Origin: Bipolaris cookei
Lineage: Eukaryota > Ascomycota > Dothideomycetes > Pleosporales > Pleosporaceae
Reading direction: 5' to 3'
DNA length: 64,000 nucleotides
Assembly: GCA_002286855.1 (NCBI GenBank)
Contig: NRSV01000013.1
Location: 373,570-437,569 of the forward strand
Part shown: piece after piece, positions 1-12,031 of the stretch
Position numbering within the stretch: the first letter of the stretch is position 1
Layout: every line of letters starts with the position of its first letter
The notes under the pieces: model-generated
What the model saw: only the letters and a program-made list of their open reading frames with translations
What the model was told of the DNA's origin: nothing
Databases searched by the model: none
Translations under genes and position numbers: made by a program

Positions 1-32
1 TGGGTAGTTTGTAATGCAGACTAGGCTTACTA

Positions 33-1405
33 TCCCCCTTAAATATTGCTATTAATAGTAACAGAGAAGAACAATTATATCAGATTACCAAATCTATCTC
101 AACAGTCCTATCAAAACACACTGAGGAGATACAATACAATGCCTTTACACCTTGGAACTCAAGTATCCCATGCAAAGTATATATCTAAGGAGCCAAAATA
201 TATAGAAGCAGAAAACCATAAGAAGCAAGTAGTAGATAGCAGCCTCTTACCAATATACTTAGACGCCTCTGCTACCAAAAAGGGCAAAGGGGTAGGAGTA
301 GGGATTGCCTTCTATATAGGAGCCACGCTAGTAGCTAAAGAAAAAGCTATTATAGGGTATAACCAACTAGTTTACAATGGCGAACTTGAAGGTATTACTC
401 TAGGGTTAGAAAAAGCTATAAGCCTAGCAGACAACTGCCTAGAGATTAAAATCTACACAGATAATCAGGCTGCTCTATTATGGTTAAAAACTGCTTCTAA
501 TAATCCAGGCCAAGAGTGGCAAATTAGATGTATAAAGGCAGCAAAGGAGCTAGAGGAGAAGGGCTTCTCTCCCGCGCTACACTGGGTGCCAGGTTACCAA
601 GATATTACTGGAAACAAGCAAGCAGACACTCTAGTAAAGGAATACACCAAGCTAAAACCCCACACTATTATCAAGACAAGCCTAGCTATTATCAGCTTTC
701 GAATTAAGCAACTAGGAGAAAGGGAGTGGTATAGCTCTCTGGAGCAGTATAGGAGGAAAGCCATTAGCAAGAATCCTAATACCTACGCAGTAAGATATAA
801 GTGGAAGATAAGAAAGCAAATCGCTACTCCCTCTAATACTAGAAGAGAGATTACTAGCGCTTTCTTCCAGCTTAAACTAGGACACTGTTACTTAAGAGAC
901 TTCCTATTTAGGAAGGAAAAAGTAGACTCTAATAGATGCCCCTGCAACTATAGAGCTATATAGGATCTAACTCATATCCTCCTTAGATGTTCGCTATACA
1001 AGGAGGCTAGAGTTAAGCTAGAGAAGTCGCGCAAAGGTCCAATCTCACTACCTTGTTTACTATAGACAAAGAAAGTTATAGAGGCCACTATTCCTTTTAT
1101 CCAAGAAACAAAGGTTAGCACACAGGCCTGGTATAAAGAAAACACAGAAAACTAGAGCCACACCTATACTAGATGCCTAGCTCTATGGCCCTCCCCCCTC
1201 TCTCACCTCCGCAAGACCCCACCCACTGCCTAAACACTAGGCCGCGAGCCTCACCTTCATTTAGATAACCCCCTATCCCACCAACACCAACTTGATAAAC
1301 CCACGTAGCTACCTGCAGGCCTTCAGCCTGCACGTCTTATATAGCCCTCGGGCTGAACAGGACGTTAATCAACAACAACAATAATAATAATAATAATAAT
1401 AATAA
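33..1405 (+). mobile_element. 5'-truncated non-LTR retrotransposon (LINE) with RNase H domain
   Basis: The insertion is bounded by an 11-bp target duplication, TAGGCTTACTA, at 22-32 and 1406-1416. It ends in an (AAT)n tail at about 1379-1405, typical of fungal Tad/I-like LINEs. Only the 3' part of the element is present: the RNase H domain, a Cys-rich C-terminus and the 3' UTR. The tail and UTR differ from the LINE copies at 10.8 kb and 22.1 kb, so this is a related but distinct family. The 5' truncation is the usual outcome of target-primed reverse transcription. Confidence 0.85.
43..963 (+). pseudogene. LINE ORF2 remnant, RNase H domain
   Basis: The reading frame encodes a type I RNase H with the expected acidic residues visible in order: YLDAS, NGELEGIT, IYTDNQA and GNKQADTL. 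It continues into a C-terminal Cys motif (CPCNY) that is cut by a TAG at 961-963. The frame continues beyond it with DLTHILLRC, so the TAG probably replaced a CAG codon. There is no authentic start: the frame is closed by TAA at 40-42 next to the truncation point. Reverse transcriptase and endonuclease domains are missing, so the copy cannot be autonomous. Confidence 0.8.
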
Positions 1406-1416
1406 TAGGCTTACTA

Positions 1417-2556
1417 ACGTAGATCATGGTAATGCGCGCAACACTTTTGTCGTATAAAACTTGGAACATAAATGAACTTTGTGCCATGGCTCAGTTCAGT
1501 CGATGGCTATACTAAATAAAAAATGTGCACATGCCAAGTGTCAGCGGAGTAGTATAGGTTCTAGCCCAAGGAGCTTAGTGGAGAATTATTTAGGATGCGC
1601 TCCATGCGGCTGTGAGTTGGCGATGGGGCTCTGGACGACCTTACCGATTTCGTTCCCAAGAATACGTCTTGCTCCCTATGCAGCCGCCTGTAGCAGCTGA
1701 GTTCAAGGATCAGTGGCAAGAGGACCTATACGAGGCATTACGCAGCCACTTCTAAGACATTGCTCCTGGAATGCTTCAGGATAGGGTTGCCTTGGGTTGT
1801 TTTGAAGAGAACAGTGCATTCGATAGGTCGTGTTGAGGCACACGAATTGTCTAGATGCTCAACCGCAAATTGGCCGTATTGACCATTGAGCCCAGTTCGT
1901 ATCTGTACAATGTTAAAGTGGATGAATAAGCCCACACCCTTTTGTATTGCGGTAAATGAGAAGCTAGACTCGTGGAATCCAGTCTGGTAAGCGATGTAGT
2001 ATCAGCCCTTCGAGGCCTGGCCGTTTTCCTGCCCGGCAAAGCCTGTTACCATGTGAAAATCAACGGGATAGTGTGGAGAGAGTCAGCCATGTGGCTACCG
2101 CGTCCGGGCCGACCAGTAGGTGACTATTGCAAATTTGGATAGATCGCACCCTGGAGAGATCTACAATACGATCGGTTCCGAAACTTGAACAAGGTGGCCT
2201 TGCGGGTCTTACTTCGTATCGGAGCCATTGCGATGCGCTAAGTCAACAAAGGGCCCCTGGTAATCAGTAACCGCAAATAGGGAAAACATCCAGCCCAAGA
2301 GTCTTGTAGCTATTAATGGTACTTTGCTTTCATGCCCTAGCGAAATAAAAGATCGGTAGATTTCATGCTCGGATGGTTGAGTGTATCGCAACAAGGATAC
2401 CACAGGACGTCCTCCCAGAGCCGGCTGGGTATTTGCTAATTTGCATCAAGGGGCCGTTCCCCAGCGTGAGAATTTCCTAGCATTGGAACGAAACGACCTT
2501 AGTTGAAGCAAGCAGAATCGCGTCGGCCAAAGGCACGCATTTGGTCAAATTGTGGA
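1417..2556. other. Intergenic, no recognised feature
   Basis: Only short ORFs in all frames with no motif I recognise. No tRNA or transposon ends were found. Confidence 0.5.
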
Positions 2557-2577
2557 ATGTGTGTGTGTGTGTGTGTA
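2557..2577 (+). repeat. (TG)n microsatellite
   Basis: About ten uninterrupted TG units, roughly 180 bp upstream of the exonuclease gene start. Confidence 0.9.
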
Positions 2578-2759
2578 GGAGCAATAGCAAAATGCAAAGA
2601 TGAAAGCCAAGTGCGGACCAGAGAACGGAAGAGCCGCCTGCTACTAGCGTTACGTTAGTGCGGTCGACTGGCAAACATTTTGTGAACATCGCGCAACAAG
2701 ACTCTTGCACACAATTGCAGCGGCCCAGTCTCGCCTCGCCAAACCAGACAAGTGGCAAC

Positions 2760-4937
2760 ATGGCCAAAAGAAAACGCAGCACTTTCGATGAACGGCGTCC
2801 AGTCGATGTCGGGCTAGGCGCGACTTTGGCACACATGCGCGGCGAAGACGAGCCAGACGAAGCTACAGAAGGCTGGACAGTCGTCGGCAAGAGAAGAAAG
2901 CAGCACAATTCACGTGACTCACCCTCACCCTCACCCACCCAAGATGCCTCGGTCGCGCACAAGGACGACAGTCTGTCCAAGGAGCAGCGCAGGAAGGAAC
3001 GAAAGCTGCAGAGGAGCTACCCGGCCATTGAGCACTCGCACCATGCACGCCTCAACTCGCATGTCAAGATCACAGACCTGCAAGCGCTGGTGCTCTATCT
3101 GCTTGCTGACGGAACGGCGCCTCAGTGGGTTTCTGTGCGAAGCCGCACAAACATTCAGCAGGTGGTTATGCTCATGGTCCCAGGTTTGGACGTGGGCATG
3201 TTTAACGGACAGGTTGCCCTGGAAGCCGCCTCGCAGCCCGGACAAGTCGCCCAAGGAGACGAGGCCACAGAGTCCCAGCCAAAGCGGCTGTCCATCTCGT
3301 CCAGCGACTTCTACCCAGCCAGTCTGAAGCCCGAACGGCTGCCTGCACCGCTGAAGCCTCTATCTGACATTTTCGAGCACGTGTGGCCCATCAAAGCCAT
3401 TGGAGAACACCGCAACAACCAGTATATGCGCCTCCATTCGCCCATCCATACCATGCTCACCTCGCAGATTCCAAAGACGCAAGAAGAAAAGCAAATGAAG
3501 AGGACTGGCAACCACAAGGGGCCCATGCCACAGAACTCAAGTCATTGGCAGAACAAGCGCACACGCATCACCGAGTATATCGCCACGCTCATGGAGCAGC
3601 AGGAGAACGAATATGTACTGCATCCAGCCATGTTCACGACGCCTGAATCCAACGAGGCTAACCAGGAGAGGAGGAAACTTGCCAATCAGACTGCAGATGA
3701 CGGCTGGGTGGATAGCCATGTGGCAAATCTGGATGAGGGACAAGTACCCGAAGAAGAGATAGAGCAAGGCAGTCTGAGTGCTGGGAGACAGATCCTCTCC
3801 ATGGACTGTGAAATGTGCAAAGGCGAGAACGATGAGCTTGTGCTTACGCGCATCAGTCTAATGGATTGGGACGGCAATGTAGTCTTGGATAAACTTGTCA
3901 AGCCCGAGATTGGCATCAAGGACCATCTAACGCAGTGGTCGGGTATCACAGCAGCCATGCTTCAGGATGTTACAACCACACTCGCCGATATACAAAAGGA
4001 GTTACTGGAGCTCATCACTCCGCGCACAATCCTTGTGGGACATTCGCTAAACTCTGATCTCAATGCACTCAAGCTGACTCATCCCTTTATCGTTGACACG
4101 GGTATTCTCTATCCACATCCGCGCGGCCCGCCATATAAGCAGTCGCTGAAATGGCTTGCACAAAAGTATCTGAAGCGCGAAGTGCAGAAAGGTTCACAGG
4201 GTCACGACAGTGTAGAAGACGCTCGAACATGTCTTGATCTGGTCAAGCAAAAATGCGAAAAGGGCCCGAGGTGGGGTTCGAGTGATACCAACGCAGAGTC
4301 CATTTTCAAGAGACTAGGTCGGAGCATGCGACCAAAGTCAAACAACGCTCATCGAGCGGGAGCGATTATCGACTGGGGTGATCCAAACAGAGGCCATGGT
4401 GGTCAAGCTAAAGTTTCGATAGGATGCAAAACGGATGCTGAAGTGGTCGAAGCCATTGATCGAACCTTGAATGGCCAAGCCGAGGGCAAAGATGGGACTG
4501 CCGACAAGATTGATTTTGTCTGGGGCCGTCTGCGGGAACTTGAACTTGCACGAGGATGGTGGGATGATTCTAAGTCAGCCGATGTTGAGGTGATTCGAAA
4601 GAACGCGCTTGAGCGAATGGGCTTCTGTCGAGAGGGCGATGATGTGGATGTGGAGCTACAAGGCGCTGAGCTTGGCGACGCTGTTTCCAGGACGGTTGAG
4701 CGCATCAACCAGGTTTACAAGTCCCTGCCACGCTGCACGGCCTTTATTGTGTACAGTGGGACGGGCGACCCTCGAGACATTCGACGCCTGCAAGCCATGA
4801 ACCAGCAGTACCGCCGTGAGTTTGCAACAAAGAAATGGGACAATCTCAGCGTACAATGGACAGACACGGAGGTGCAGGCACTGTCCAAAGCATGCCAAGA
4901 TGCACGCAATGGTGTCGGGTTCATGGTGGTCAAGTAG
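2760..4937 (+). CDS. REX1-like DEDDh 3'-5' RNA exonuclease
   Basis: A 725-aa intronless protein. I chose the ATG at 2760 (CAACATGGCC context, starting MAKRKRSTFDE) over an in-frame upstream ATG at 2658, because the extra 34 residues look like translated leader. The N-terminal third is basic and low in complexity. The exonuclease domain spans about residues 343-500. Motif I is MDCEM (D349, E351), motif II is HSLNSDL (D433) and motif III is GHDSVEDA (H482, D487), so all DEDDh catalytic residues are present. This matches the Rex1/Rnh70 family, nuclear enzymes that trim 3' ends of 5S rRNA, 5.8S rRNA and tRNA precursors. The function is inferred from family. The C-terminal 240 residues resemble no domain I can name. 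It could be another REXO-type paralogue. Confidence 0.85.
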   Translation: MAKRKRSTFDERRPVDVGLGATLAHMRGEDEPDEATEGWTVVGKRRKQHNSRDSPSPSPTQDASVAHKDDSLSKEQRRKERKLQRSYPAIEHSHHARLNSHVKITDLQALVLYLLADGTAPQWVSVRSRTNIQQVVMLMVPGLDVGMFNGQVALEAASQPGQVAQGDEATESQPKRLSISSSDFYPASLKPERLPAPLKPLSDIFEHVWPIKAIGEHRNNQYMRLHSPIHTMLTSQIPKTQEEKQMKRTGNHKGPMPQNSSHWQNKRTRITEYIATLMEQQENEYVLHPAMFTTPESNEANQERRKLANQTADDGWVDSHVANLDEGQVPEEEIEQGSLSAGRQILSMDCEMCKGENDELVLTRISLMDWDGNVVLDKLVKPEIGIKDHLTQWSGITAAMLQDVTTTLADIQKELLELITPRTILVGHSLNSDLNALKLTHPFIVDTGILYPHPRGPPYKQSLKWLAQKYLKREVQKGSQGHDSVEDARTCLDLVKQKCEKGPRWGSSDTNAESIFKRLGRSMRPKSNNAHRAGAIIDWGDPNRGHGGQAKVSIGCKTDAEVVEAIDRTLNGQAEGKDGTADKIDFVWGRLRELELARGWWDDSKSADVEVIRKNALERMGFCREGDDVDVELQGAELGDAVSRTVERINQVYKSLPRCTAFIVYSGTGDPRDIRRLQAMNQQYRREFATKKWDNLSVQWTDTEVQALSKACQDARNGVGFMVVK

Positions 4938-6561
4938 AGTAGGCTATTACGAGAGCAATGTGTGTGTCTCGTTTTGTGTTTGGCCACGCGCGCCAACGCT
5001 AAAGCATTTGTGATACTTTGAATGTCGGCGAGTTTGAGCAAACAGGCAGTTGGGTCCGACGGGTAATGACGGGTAATGAGAAAAGTGTATGGAACAGACC
5101 GGATGTGGAGGGATACTGGAAACGCTGATACGCATTGTGGAATGCAACGATCGGTTGAATGCAGCCGGGGTAAAATCGTCTAATTGCTGTTTCAGTGTGT
5201 GTAAGTAGATATTACTGGGCCAGTTGGCATGTCGATTGCACGGACGACAATCAAGAACCCTGCTCATATCATGTCTGGCTAAGGCTATGTTAGCGCATTG
5301 CTTTAGATCCCATAGTGTCGGATCCAGAAAGTAAAATCAAATTTTTGCAAAGCGGATGACTACATGATGGGCTGGATTGGCAGTAGTTAGCGCCAATGGT
5401 GATCTGCGAGTTGGGACGCTAGCCAAGCTGCTATCTTGTTGCCGTATAGCAGCACGATAGTGCCCAGATCGTAACGAGCTGGCGCCATGTCCAGAGGGCC
5501 TGCTTATTGGAGACAAAGGTAATCTGGGCCTGCTATATCAGAGACAAAGAGACACATACGCTATATGATTGTGGTACGTACGAGAAACCACAGAGTTTGT
5601 AGTTGCAATGTATATGTATATAGTATGTATATTCAATAGCCTCCGTGCGCTGGTCTTATCAGCCCGTCTGGCATGCTCATTGGGCGATGACGACCACGAA
5701 ACTGTAAATGCGTATATGTATGTATATGTGTGTGTATACAAGGACAGGATGGCTGCCCCTGCCCATTAATTGGGCGTCCTGTGTGGGTAGTACATAGATA
5801 GCTATATATGTGGGCTGGAAGTATACATACTGCCACTACACTGGCAGCGTCGCATCTTACCGTACATAGCCCACCCGCATAAACGACAGACGTCAAAAGG
5901 AGCAGCACCCGGCGAGGCCCTAAAGGGCTGATGCACAATGCAGAACAGCTAGCGCGTGGAGCTTGCGACACCACACGGCTCAAAGGCTTATTCATAATAG
6001 CTGATAGAGCGCTTCTAAATAACAAGGCGTGCTAGGCCCCACCGGGACTCGCAGCCGGCCAATAATGAATAAGCCTGTGCTAATTATTTCGCCTGTCCTA
6101 ATTCTCTCCCCTTACTTTGCTTTTCCACCCTGGCCGCACGGTATACGCGCGCTCCCCTTCTTTGCCTTTTCCTTGGTCCTTGCCGCCGCCTCCAATCCCA
6201 CTCGCTGCCTTCCCACACTCATTCAACACTTGATCCCACCCATTCATCCACCTGTCCATCAATTGATTTTTTTCACACACCTTCCTGCAGCGTCGCCACC
6301 TCTGACCGCACTGCGCAGTTGGCGCTCACAGCACCCTCGACGCTTGCCCATCCCCTTGCCTGCCTTTGGTAATCACTATAGAGCATTCCTGGCTCCCACG
6401 GTGTATTACTCCGCTCACCTGCAGTTGGCGAGCAGCAAGCGCAAGATCCTCGTGGCCTTGCCTATACTGTGGCTCGGAGATCTATCCTTTCGGTCCGTCT
6501 CAATGGGCTGGCTACGGCAAGCACAAGACAGTTTCGTATTAGTGAGACTACTCCAGACAGC
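4938..6561. other. Intergenic and 5' leader region with AT-rich microsatellites
   Basis: TATG/TATA-type simple repeats occur at about 5608-5640 and 5706-5740. The 178-codon open frame at 6029-6565 is proline- and leucine-rich and ends at the next gene's start, so I read it as pyrimidine-rich leader rather than a gene. Confidence 0.5.
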
Positions 6562-9500
6562 ATGAGCACCCAACAACATCACCGCTCTGCGTCTCACACT
6601 GCGTCCATTGTGCATGGAAATGCCGACCAGTTTAGAGTTCAGCAGTCGGCACCGCCCTTTGCCCAAAGTGCTGCTAGACCCCCGCCACCTGCCTCGCTCC
6701 CCATCATCGTTCGATCGACAAAGGGCTACTGCCGGCACTGCCGCACCCACGTAGGCGACTTTTACAACTCGTGGAGTCGAATCACTGGCACTCATCATAT
6801 TCCTGCCCTGCTCGGCTCCTACTCGTCTCGCCTGAAAAGTGTTGGCAGTCCCGAGCCCGCGTCAAAGGGCACGGCTTTGGATGGATGGTAAGCTTATTAG
6901 CCCTCGCATGCCTTTTCTCGTTCGCACCTTTTCCCCTTTTAGTACCAGTCAGCCATCACATCATCAGGCGCCCTTCGATATACGTTGTCGCCTCCTGGTA
7001 TAGTTCAGCGACATGGTATTTTAATTTTTCTTCTCTTTCCTAAGCACACTTGCGCTAGTGTGTTCCAAATAATTTCCACACTATACGTTTGTCATCTATT
7101 AAACCCGCCAGCCCGCTACTTGTCTCCCCACGTTCCGCATTACTGCCGTTCCGTTCACGTCCGTACATTTTCTATCTATTAGCTGACACCCTTACAGCAC
7201 CATCCAGCCTTTGTCCTGCCCACACCCCGGTTGCGGCGAGGCATCGATTGGTTTCACTGTAATCACTGCGCCTGCCGGTAAAGGGAAATTTCGGTGAGTC
7301 ACCTCCCTTGCCTCGCTCACCGAGTATGTTTGCATCTTGCTGTCGATGAGGCCTTGATTATTACTCATTCAAATACACATAAAGCTTATTGCTTTGATTT
7401 GCCTCAGACGGCTAACATCTCATTTCACATAGTGGCCGAGATCTCTTCAACCTAAGCCGCATTGAGCTGCAATGTGAAATAGCACCAGGGAAGATCATTG
7501 TCATCGAACCGCGTGAAGACACTGCACCAGACCTATTAGCAGCTGAGGAGACGCCTAGTCCTCCTCCTTCATCTTCTTCATCTTTTTCTTCACCAAAAAA
7601 CGTTCCCAATCCATCTTGGACCAAAGCCATGGAAGTTGACACACGCATGCCATCGTTGCATCAGTCGGCGTATTCTCACGCCCAATTGGGCAGACGCCAT
7701 GATCTCGATCGCGATGCCGCAAAGCAACATCTTATGTTTCCCATCGAACACGACAGACAGTCGCGAAAAACACTGTCGTCATCGATACATTCTCCTCCAG
7801 TGAACAATTCCTTGCACAGCGCTGTTCAACCAGCACCAAGCAAAAGATCCTCAATTTCGTCCCCTGCAGCAGAACCAATACACCAGGCTGATTCACCGCA
7901 ACAAGTCTCCACCATTCACCCCACTGTTGATGTGCGTGAGTCTCGGGGTAGTGTGTCTAAACCACAGCCTGCTCCCGAAACATCACAAACAAATGGCCAC
8001 CAATACCCTCGCTCACTTGGCGTGGTGAGCATGGACGCTATTGAGCGTTTGCAAACACAGATTTCTCAAAACAGCGGCGCCCTGGCTGCTCACACTCGCG
8101 ATATACGTCGTGGCGAAGAGACCTTTCAACATGTCGAAGAATCCCTTCGTCGCGAGTTTCAGGCCCAGTTGTTCCGCCAGACGACCGACATTCAAAAAGT
8201 GGAAGAGTCTGCAGCGCGGCTACAACACGAAATGCAAGGCATGCGTCACGCAATTGAAGCTATCAGCCGAGAGATGGAGGCCTGGAGAATGGACAAACAA
8301 TCACGCAAATCCGTCTTTTCCCCAAGCCATCAGTTGGCCGCTCAAGACTCGGCGCTCGAACTCATGGCGCAACAAATCGCCGTCATGTCGCACAAGACGA
8401 GCGATCTCGACAATCTAAAGCTCCACATTGAAATAATGAAGAACAAAATCTACCTGCTGGAAGAAGGTGCCAAGGCTGCGTCATCACAGCCGCCGTCGCA
8501 CACATTCCAGCTTCCACGTGAGACGGCAGTTGCACCAATCCCATCGACTCATGTTGCAGTGTCATCTCACCCCACTACTCCAACAATCCCACAAGCCAGC
8601 GATGCATCTCGCCATGCCTCGAGTGTCCAGCATCATCAGCCGTCGTTTGCACAGCCGGCACCCAAGCCTGTAGTGGAAGCCACACCGAGAACTGAGCTTG
8701 TGCCTAGTCAAAACAACGGATGGGCGACCATCAATGCTGGAGTGAAGCGAAGTTCCCAAAATGACATGGACAGTCCCCAAGAGACCATTATGCATGGGCC
8801 AAGTTCCCCAAAGCGGCCAAAGCTGGGCGAAGCTGAGCCGTTCCCTGGCTACACTGCTGCGCAACCACCACTCACTCGTGCCGCAGTCGAACCGTTGGAC
8901 GCTCGATTTTCAACGCCTGCCCACGCGATTACATCTCAAAATCCTGTAGCTGACCAGGTTCCCTCATCCCAGCCGCAGCAGCAACCTTCATATTCCCCAT
9001 ATACCCCGCAGTATGAGCCACCAGACGACAACTGGCGGTCTGATTCCCAACGTATAATGGGATATCGACCCCGAGGGCGGGGGCGGGGCAGCGGAGGACT
9101 CGGCAGTCGGGGTGGTAGAGTTCGAAAGAGCATGCTCGTCCAGCCTCATGGTACCTTTGCAACATCAGAATGGGAATCGGATGACTGGCAGAGCCTTCGC
9201 AGCTCACAAGGTAGTCCAGAAGACTTTCACAACCACATGGCACGTTCCGGTCGCGGCGGCATAGCACGCCGTGGCAGTGGTGGCGCACGTGGAGGCTACA
9301 CGACAAACGATCGCACTTCAAGCCTTGGTCTACAAGGGGTGACGGCTGGCATCAGCTTTGGGCCGCCTGGTCAGGCATACGGTTCTGCAAAGAGGACTCG
9401 TACGAAGCCAGTGCGAAATGCAGATGGTGTGCTTATTCGAAAGGATGGCCGTCCTGATATGCGTTCGCAGTCGTCAGCCGCTAATCTGCGCAAGGTGCAT

Positions 9501-10142
9501 GCACGCAAGGAAAATGAATCTAGCCACTCCCCTACGCCCACAAACATCCAATACGCGGCCTCAGTCACTGCGGCTGATACGCCCAACCCCGCTGGGCTTG
9601 CAGCACATCCGAATGCGACTGATAAGCACAAGGCGATCATGGGCAAGATCTTTCCTGAAGGTCTGGATGCATCCCGCAAGCAACATGACTATGTTCGCCA
9701 AGTGTTTTTAGAAGAATGCGACCACACTGTTCATACGCGCTCACATGGTCACTGTTCTGCAGCCAAGATGGATAAGTCCGTTAAAAAGGAGCAAAGTGAA
9801 CATGACGCGAGTTCTAGGCAAAAACAAAGCCTGCAGAGACAAGATGAAGATATGGACAGGGCTAATAGTCATGCTGCTGATGATGAGGAGGAGTACGAGG
9901 AGCATGACGACGAAGAGGAAGAAGAAGACGAAGGACACGAAGAGGAAGGCGAGGAAGAAGAGGAAGAGGAAGAAAAGCAGGCTCCCGAGCGATCTGGTGA
10001 GCACGCCAAAGTACATGAAGAGACTGCAACAAAACAAGTAGAAGATGGAAATGCTGCTGCTGGCTCGAGGGCTGGCTCGGAAACCCGGGAAGTGGAGAGC
10101 TCAGCGGCAAATGACGATGATTGTATACATGTACAAGCTTAA
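6562..10142 (+). CDS. Hypothetical protein: Cys-rich N-terminus, coiled coil, RG-rich region, acidic tail
   Basis: Three exons are inferred: 6562-6887, 7198-7293 and 7433-10142. The donors are GTAAGC and GTGAGT, the acceptors TACAG and ATAG, and the phases agree, giving 1043 aa. The N-terminus carries CRHC (near residue 55) and CPHPGC about 60 residues later, a likely zinc-binding pair joined across intron 1. It is followed by a conserved-looking GKGKFRGRDLFNLSRIELQC stretch. A coiled coil lies in the region encoded by about 8030-8460. The region at about 9060-9300 is rich in RGRGRG/RGG motifs, and the tail encoded near 9880-9975 is a long Asp/Glu run. The architecture suggests a nuclear nucleic-acid-binding protein, possibly with a Yippee/Mis18-like zinc fold, but I do not recognise the family. 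Intron 1 is unusually long (310 bp). Confidence 0.75.
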
Positions 10143-10235
10143 TAGGTTAATTTTTTCAAAATAGTTAATTTTGCCTGTATAGATTACTTATGAAATTGTA
10201 TTCTTGTGTCTTATTATTGCTGCCATTTGCATATA

Positions 10236-10780
10236 ACGTGTTTCACCACCGAGCGGCGCAGTCTCCCCACCAAAACAACGTCGCAATACTTCCTACGCAA
10301 CAGCACCATAATTTTCTAATTTAATTAGAGTAGAGTCTTATTTTATAGATTTGTCGCTATCCTTTCTATCTAACTCTACTTGGCAGGTGCGAGAGTTGTG
10401 TCTAATTTGGCTGCAACGTCCGCAGCGCCGTTCACTGCGCACCCTCTTCGCAGGCATTGCACCATCGTTACAGCTGCCACCCTCTTCCTCAGCAATCTGA
10501 TCAGCTACCTGACCAACTATCTCGGACCCCTCTGCCTGTACGTAGCGCCGCTTACGAGTTTTTCGCTTTGTTGCCTGCAAAGATGAGGAAGGCTAGGATA
10601 CGCTTCCCTGTTGCGCCCACGCCTTGTATCAGCGTAGCCCACTCACAATTGCCTGACTGGATCTTCTTTGGTTTCCCTGGCTTATCTGAGCCTGTGATAA
10701 CTAAGTGTGATAAAATCTTGCCTATAATGAAGCCAGTCTCATCAAAGTTATAGGTATCTTCGTCCACGATACCATACTTC
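10236..10780 (-). mobile_element. Truncated, internally deleted Fot1/pogo-like element (copy A)
   Basis: One terminus is preserved: TA at 10234-10235 followed by ACGTGTTTCACCACCGAGCG, matching the ends of the element at 15564-16738. On the minus strand it encodes the first DDE segment (YNFDETGFIIGK) joined directly, by an internal deletion, to the C-terminal CCHC-type knuckle (CGRCSQIRHNSRTC). The other end is lost at 10780, where a LINE fragment begins. Confidence 0.8.
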
Positions 10781-12031
10781 AGCCGCGCACAAAGATTATA
10801 TCCAAACGATAGAGGATAACTCTATAGTAATCTACTTAGACGCCTCCAAAACAAAAGACGGAGATGGGATAGGAGTAGGCCTAGCAGTTTACAACCCAAA
10901 CCAAGAAGAGATATACGCAGAGACAAAGAATATAGGCGAGAACCAACTCGTTTATAATGGAGAGCTTGAAGGCATTACAACAGCCTTTGAATACGCTGCT
11001 AAAACTGCTACGAAAGACCAAAATATCCACGTCTACGCTGACAACCAAGCTGCGATCTATAGGCTCCAGAGTCTATCAGATAAGCCTGGCCAGCAGTGGG
11101 TAATTCGATGCCAAAAAGCAGCCAAAGCCATCCTAAACAGAAAAGCAAATATCTTCTTGAAATGGGCTCCAGGCCATACAGATATCGAAGGAAACGAAAA
11201 AGCAGATTCCTTAGCAAAGGAAGCTACAAAACAAACACCAAAAAAACCACAAACAAGCCTAGCCTTCCTGGGCACCAAAATCAAACTCCTCCAAAGAGCT
11301 AGCCAAGCAGAAGAGTGGAGAAAGTATAGGGAAACAGCAAGAGAAAAGAAGCCTAGCTACGGAGCTATCTTTGATCTAAAGCTCCAAAACCAACTAGCAA
11401 TCCCAAGAGGCACGAAAAGAGATATTTCAAGCTCTTTCTATTCTCTTAAGATAGGACNNNNNNNNNNNNNNNNNNNNNNNNNNNNNNNNNNNNNNNNNNN
11501 NNNNNNNNNNNNNNNNNNNNNNNNNNNNNNNNNNNNNNNNNNNNNNNNNNNNNNNNNNNNNNNNNNNNNNNNNNNNNNNNNNNNNNNNNNNNNNNNNNNN
11601 AAATACTCAAACTCCCACTCTTACTCCACACTACGAGCGGCATAGAAGCTACTTTAGCTTTTATTACTAGCACGAAGATAGGAACAAGGAAGTGGTATCT
11701 AGGCCAAGAAGGCTAGACGAGAAGAAAAATAAGAAAAACAATAATAAAAGAAGAAAAACAACTGTGATTTTAGTACCATTTCCTTTCTCCTAAGAGAGCC
11801 CGCTGGAAGGCGGCCCAGCTGCCCTACATCTCTCCCTGTTACCAACCTGCTCTTTAGCACCAGGCATCTAGAAGGCTAGCAATAGCTTAGCTAGACAAAG
11901 GCCGAAGCACCATAGTCACGCAATACATCACAAAGTACCAAATTGTAAATAAGCAGATAGTACGGCCTTTGGCCAAAGTCCTACATAGCCAATGGCTGAT
12001 GCAGGACTATAATGGAATAATAATAATAATA
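10781..12031 (+). mobile_element. 5'-truncated LINE, RNase H and 3' UTR (copy 1)
   Basis: Nearly the same as the minus-strand copy at 22071-23885, from the RNase H domain through the 3' end (tail ATAATGGAATAATAATAAT). RNase H motifs LDAS, NGELEG, VYADNQA and GNEKADS are visible. It keeps the codon CAA (11112-11114) where the other copy has TAA. A 143-base N gap interrupts the Cys-rich C-terminus. No target duplication is seen: the 5' side abuts Fot1-like sequence and the 3' side a hAT remnant. Confidence 0.85.
11458..11600. other. Assembly gap (143 N)
   Basis: A run of N within the LINE. The homologous segment in the 22-kb copy (22497-22644) is 148 bp, so the gap size is close to correct. 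Confidence 0.98.

Noticed and set aside
6029..6565. 178-codon plus-strand ORF upstream of the Cys-rich/acidic-tail gene
   Set aside because: Pro/Leu/Ser-rich translation of a pyrimidine-rich leader, overlaps the start of the next gene, no motif.
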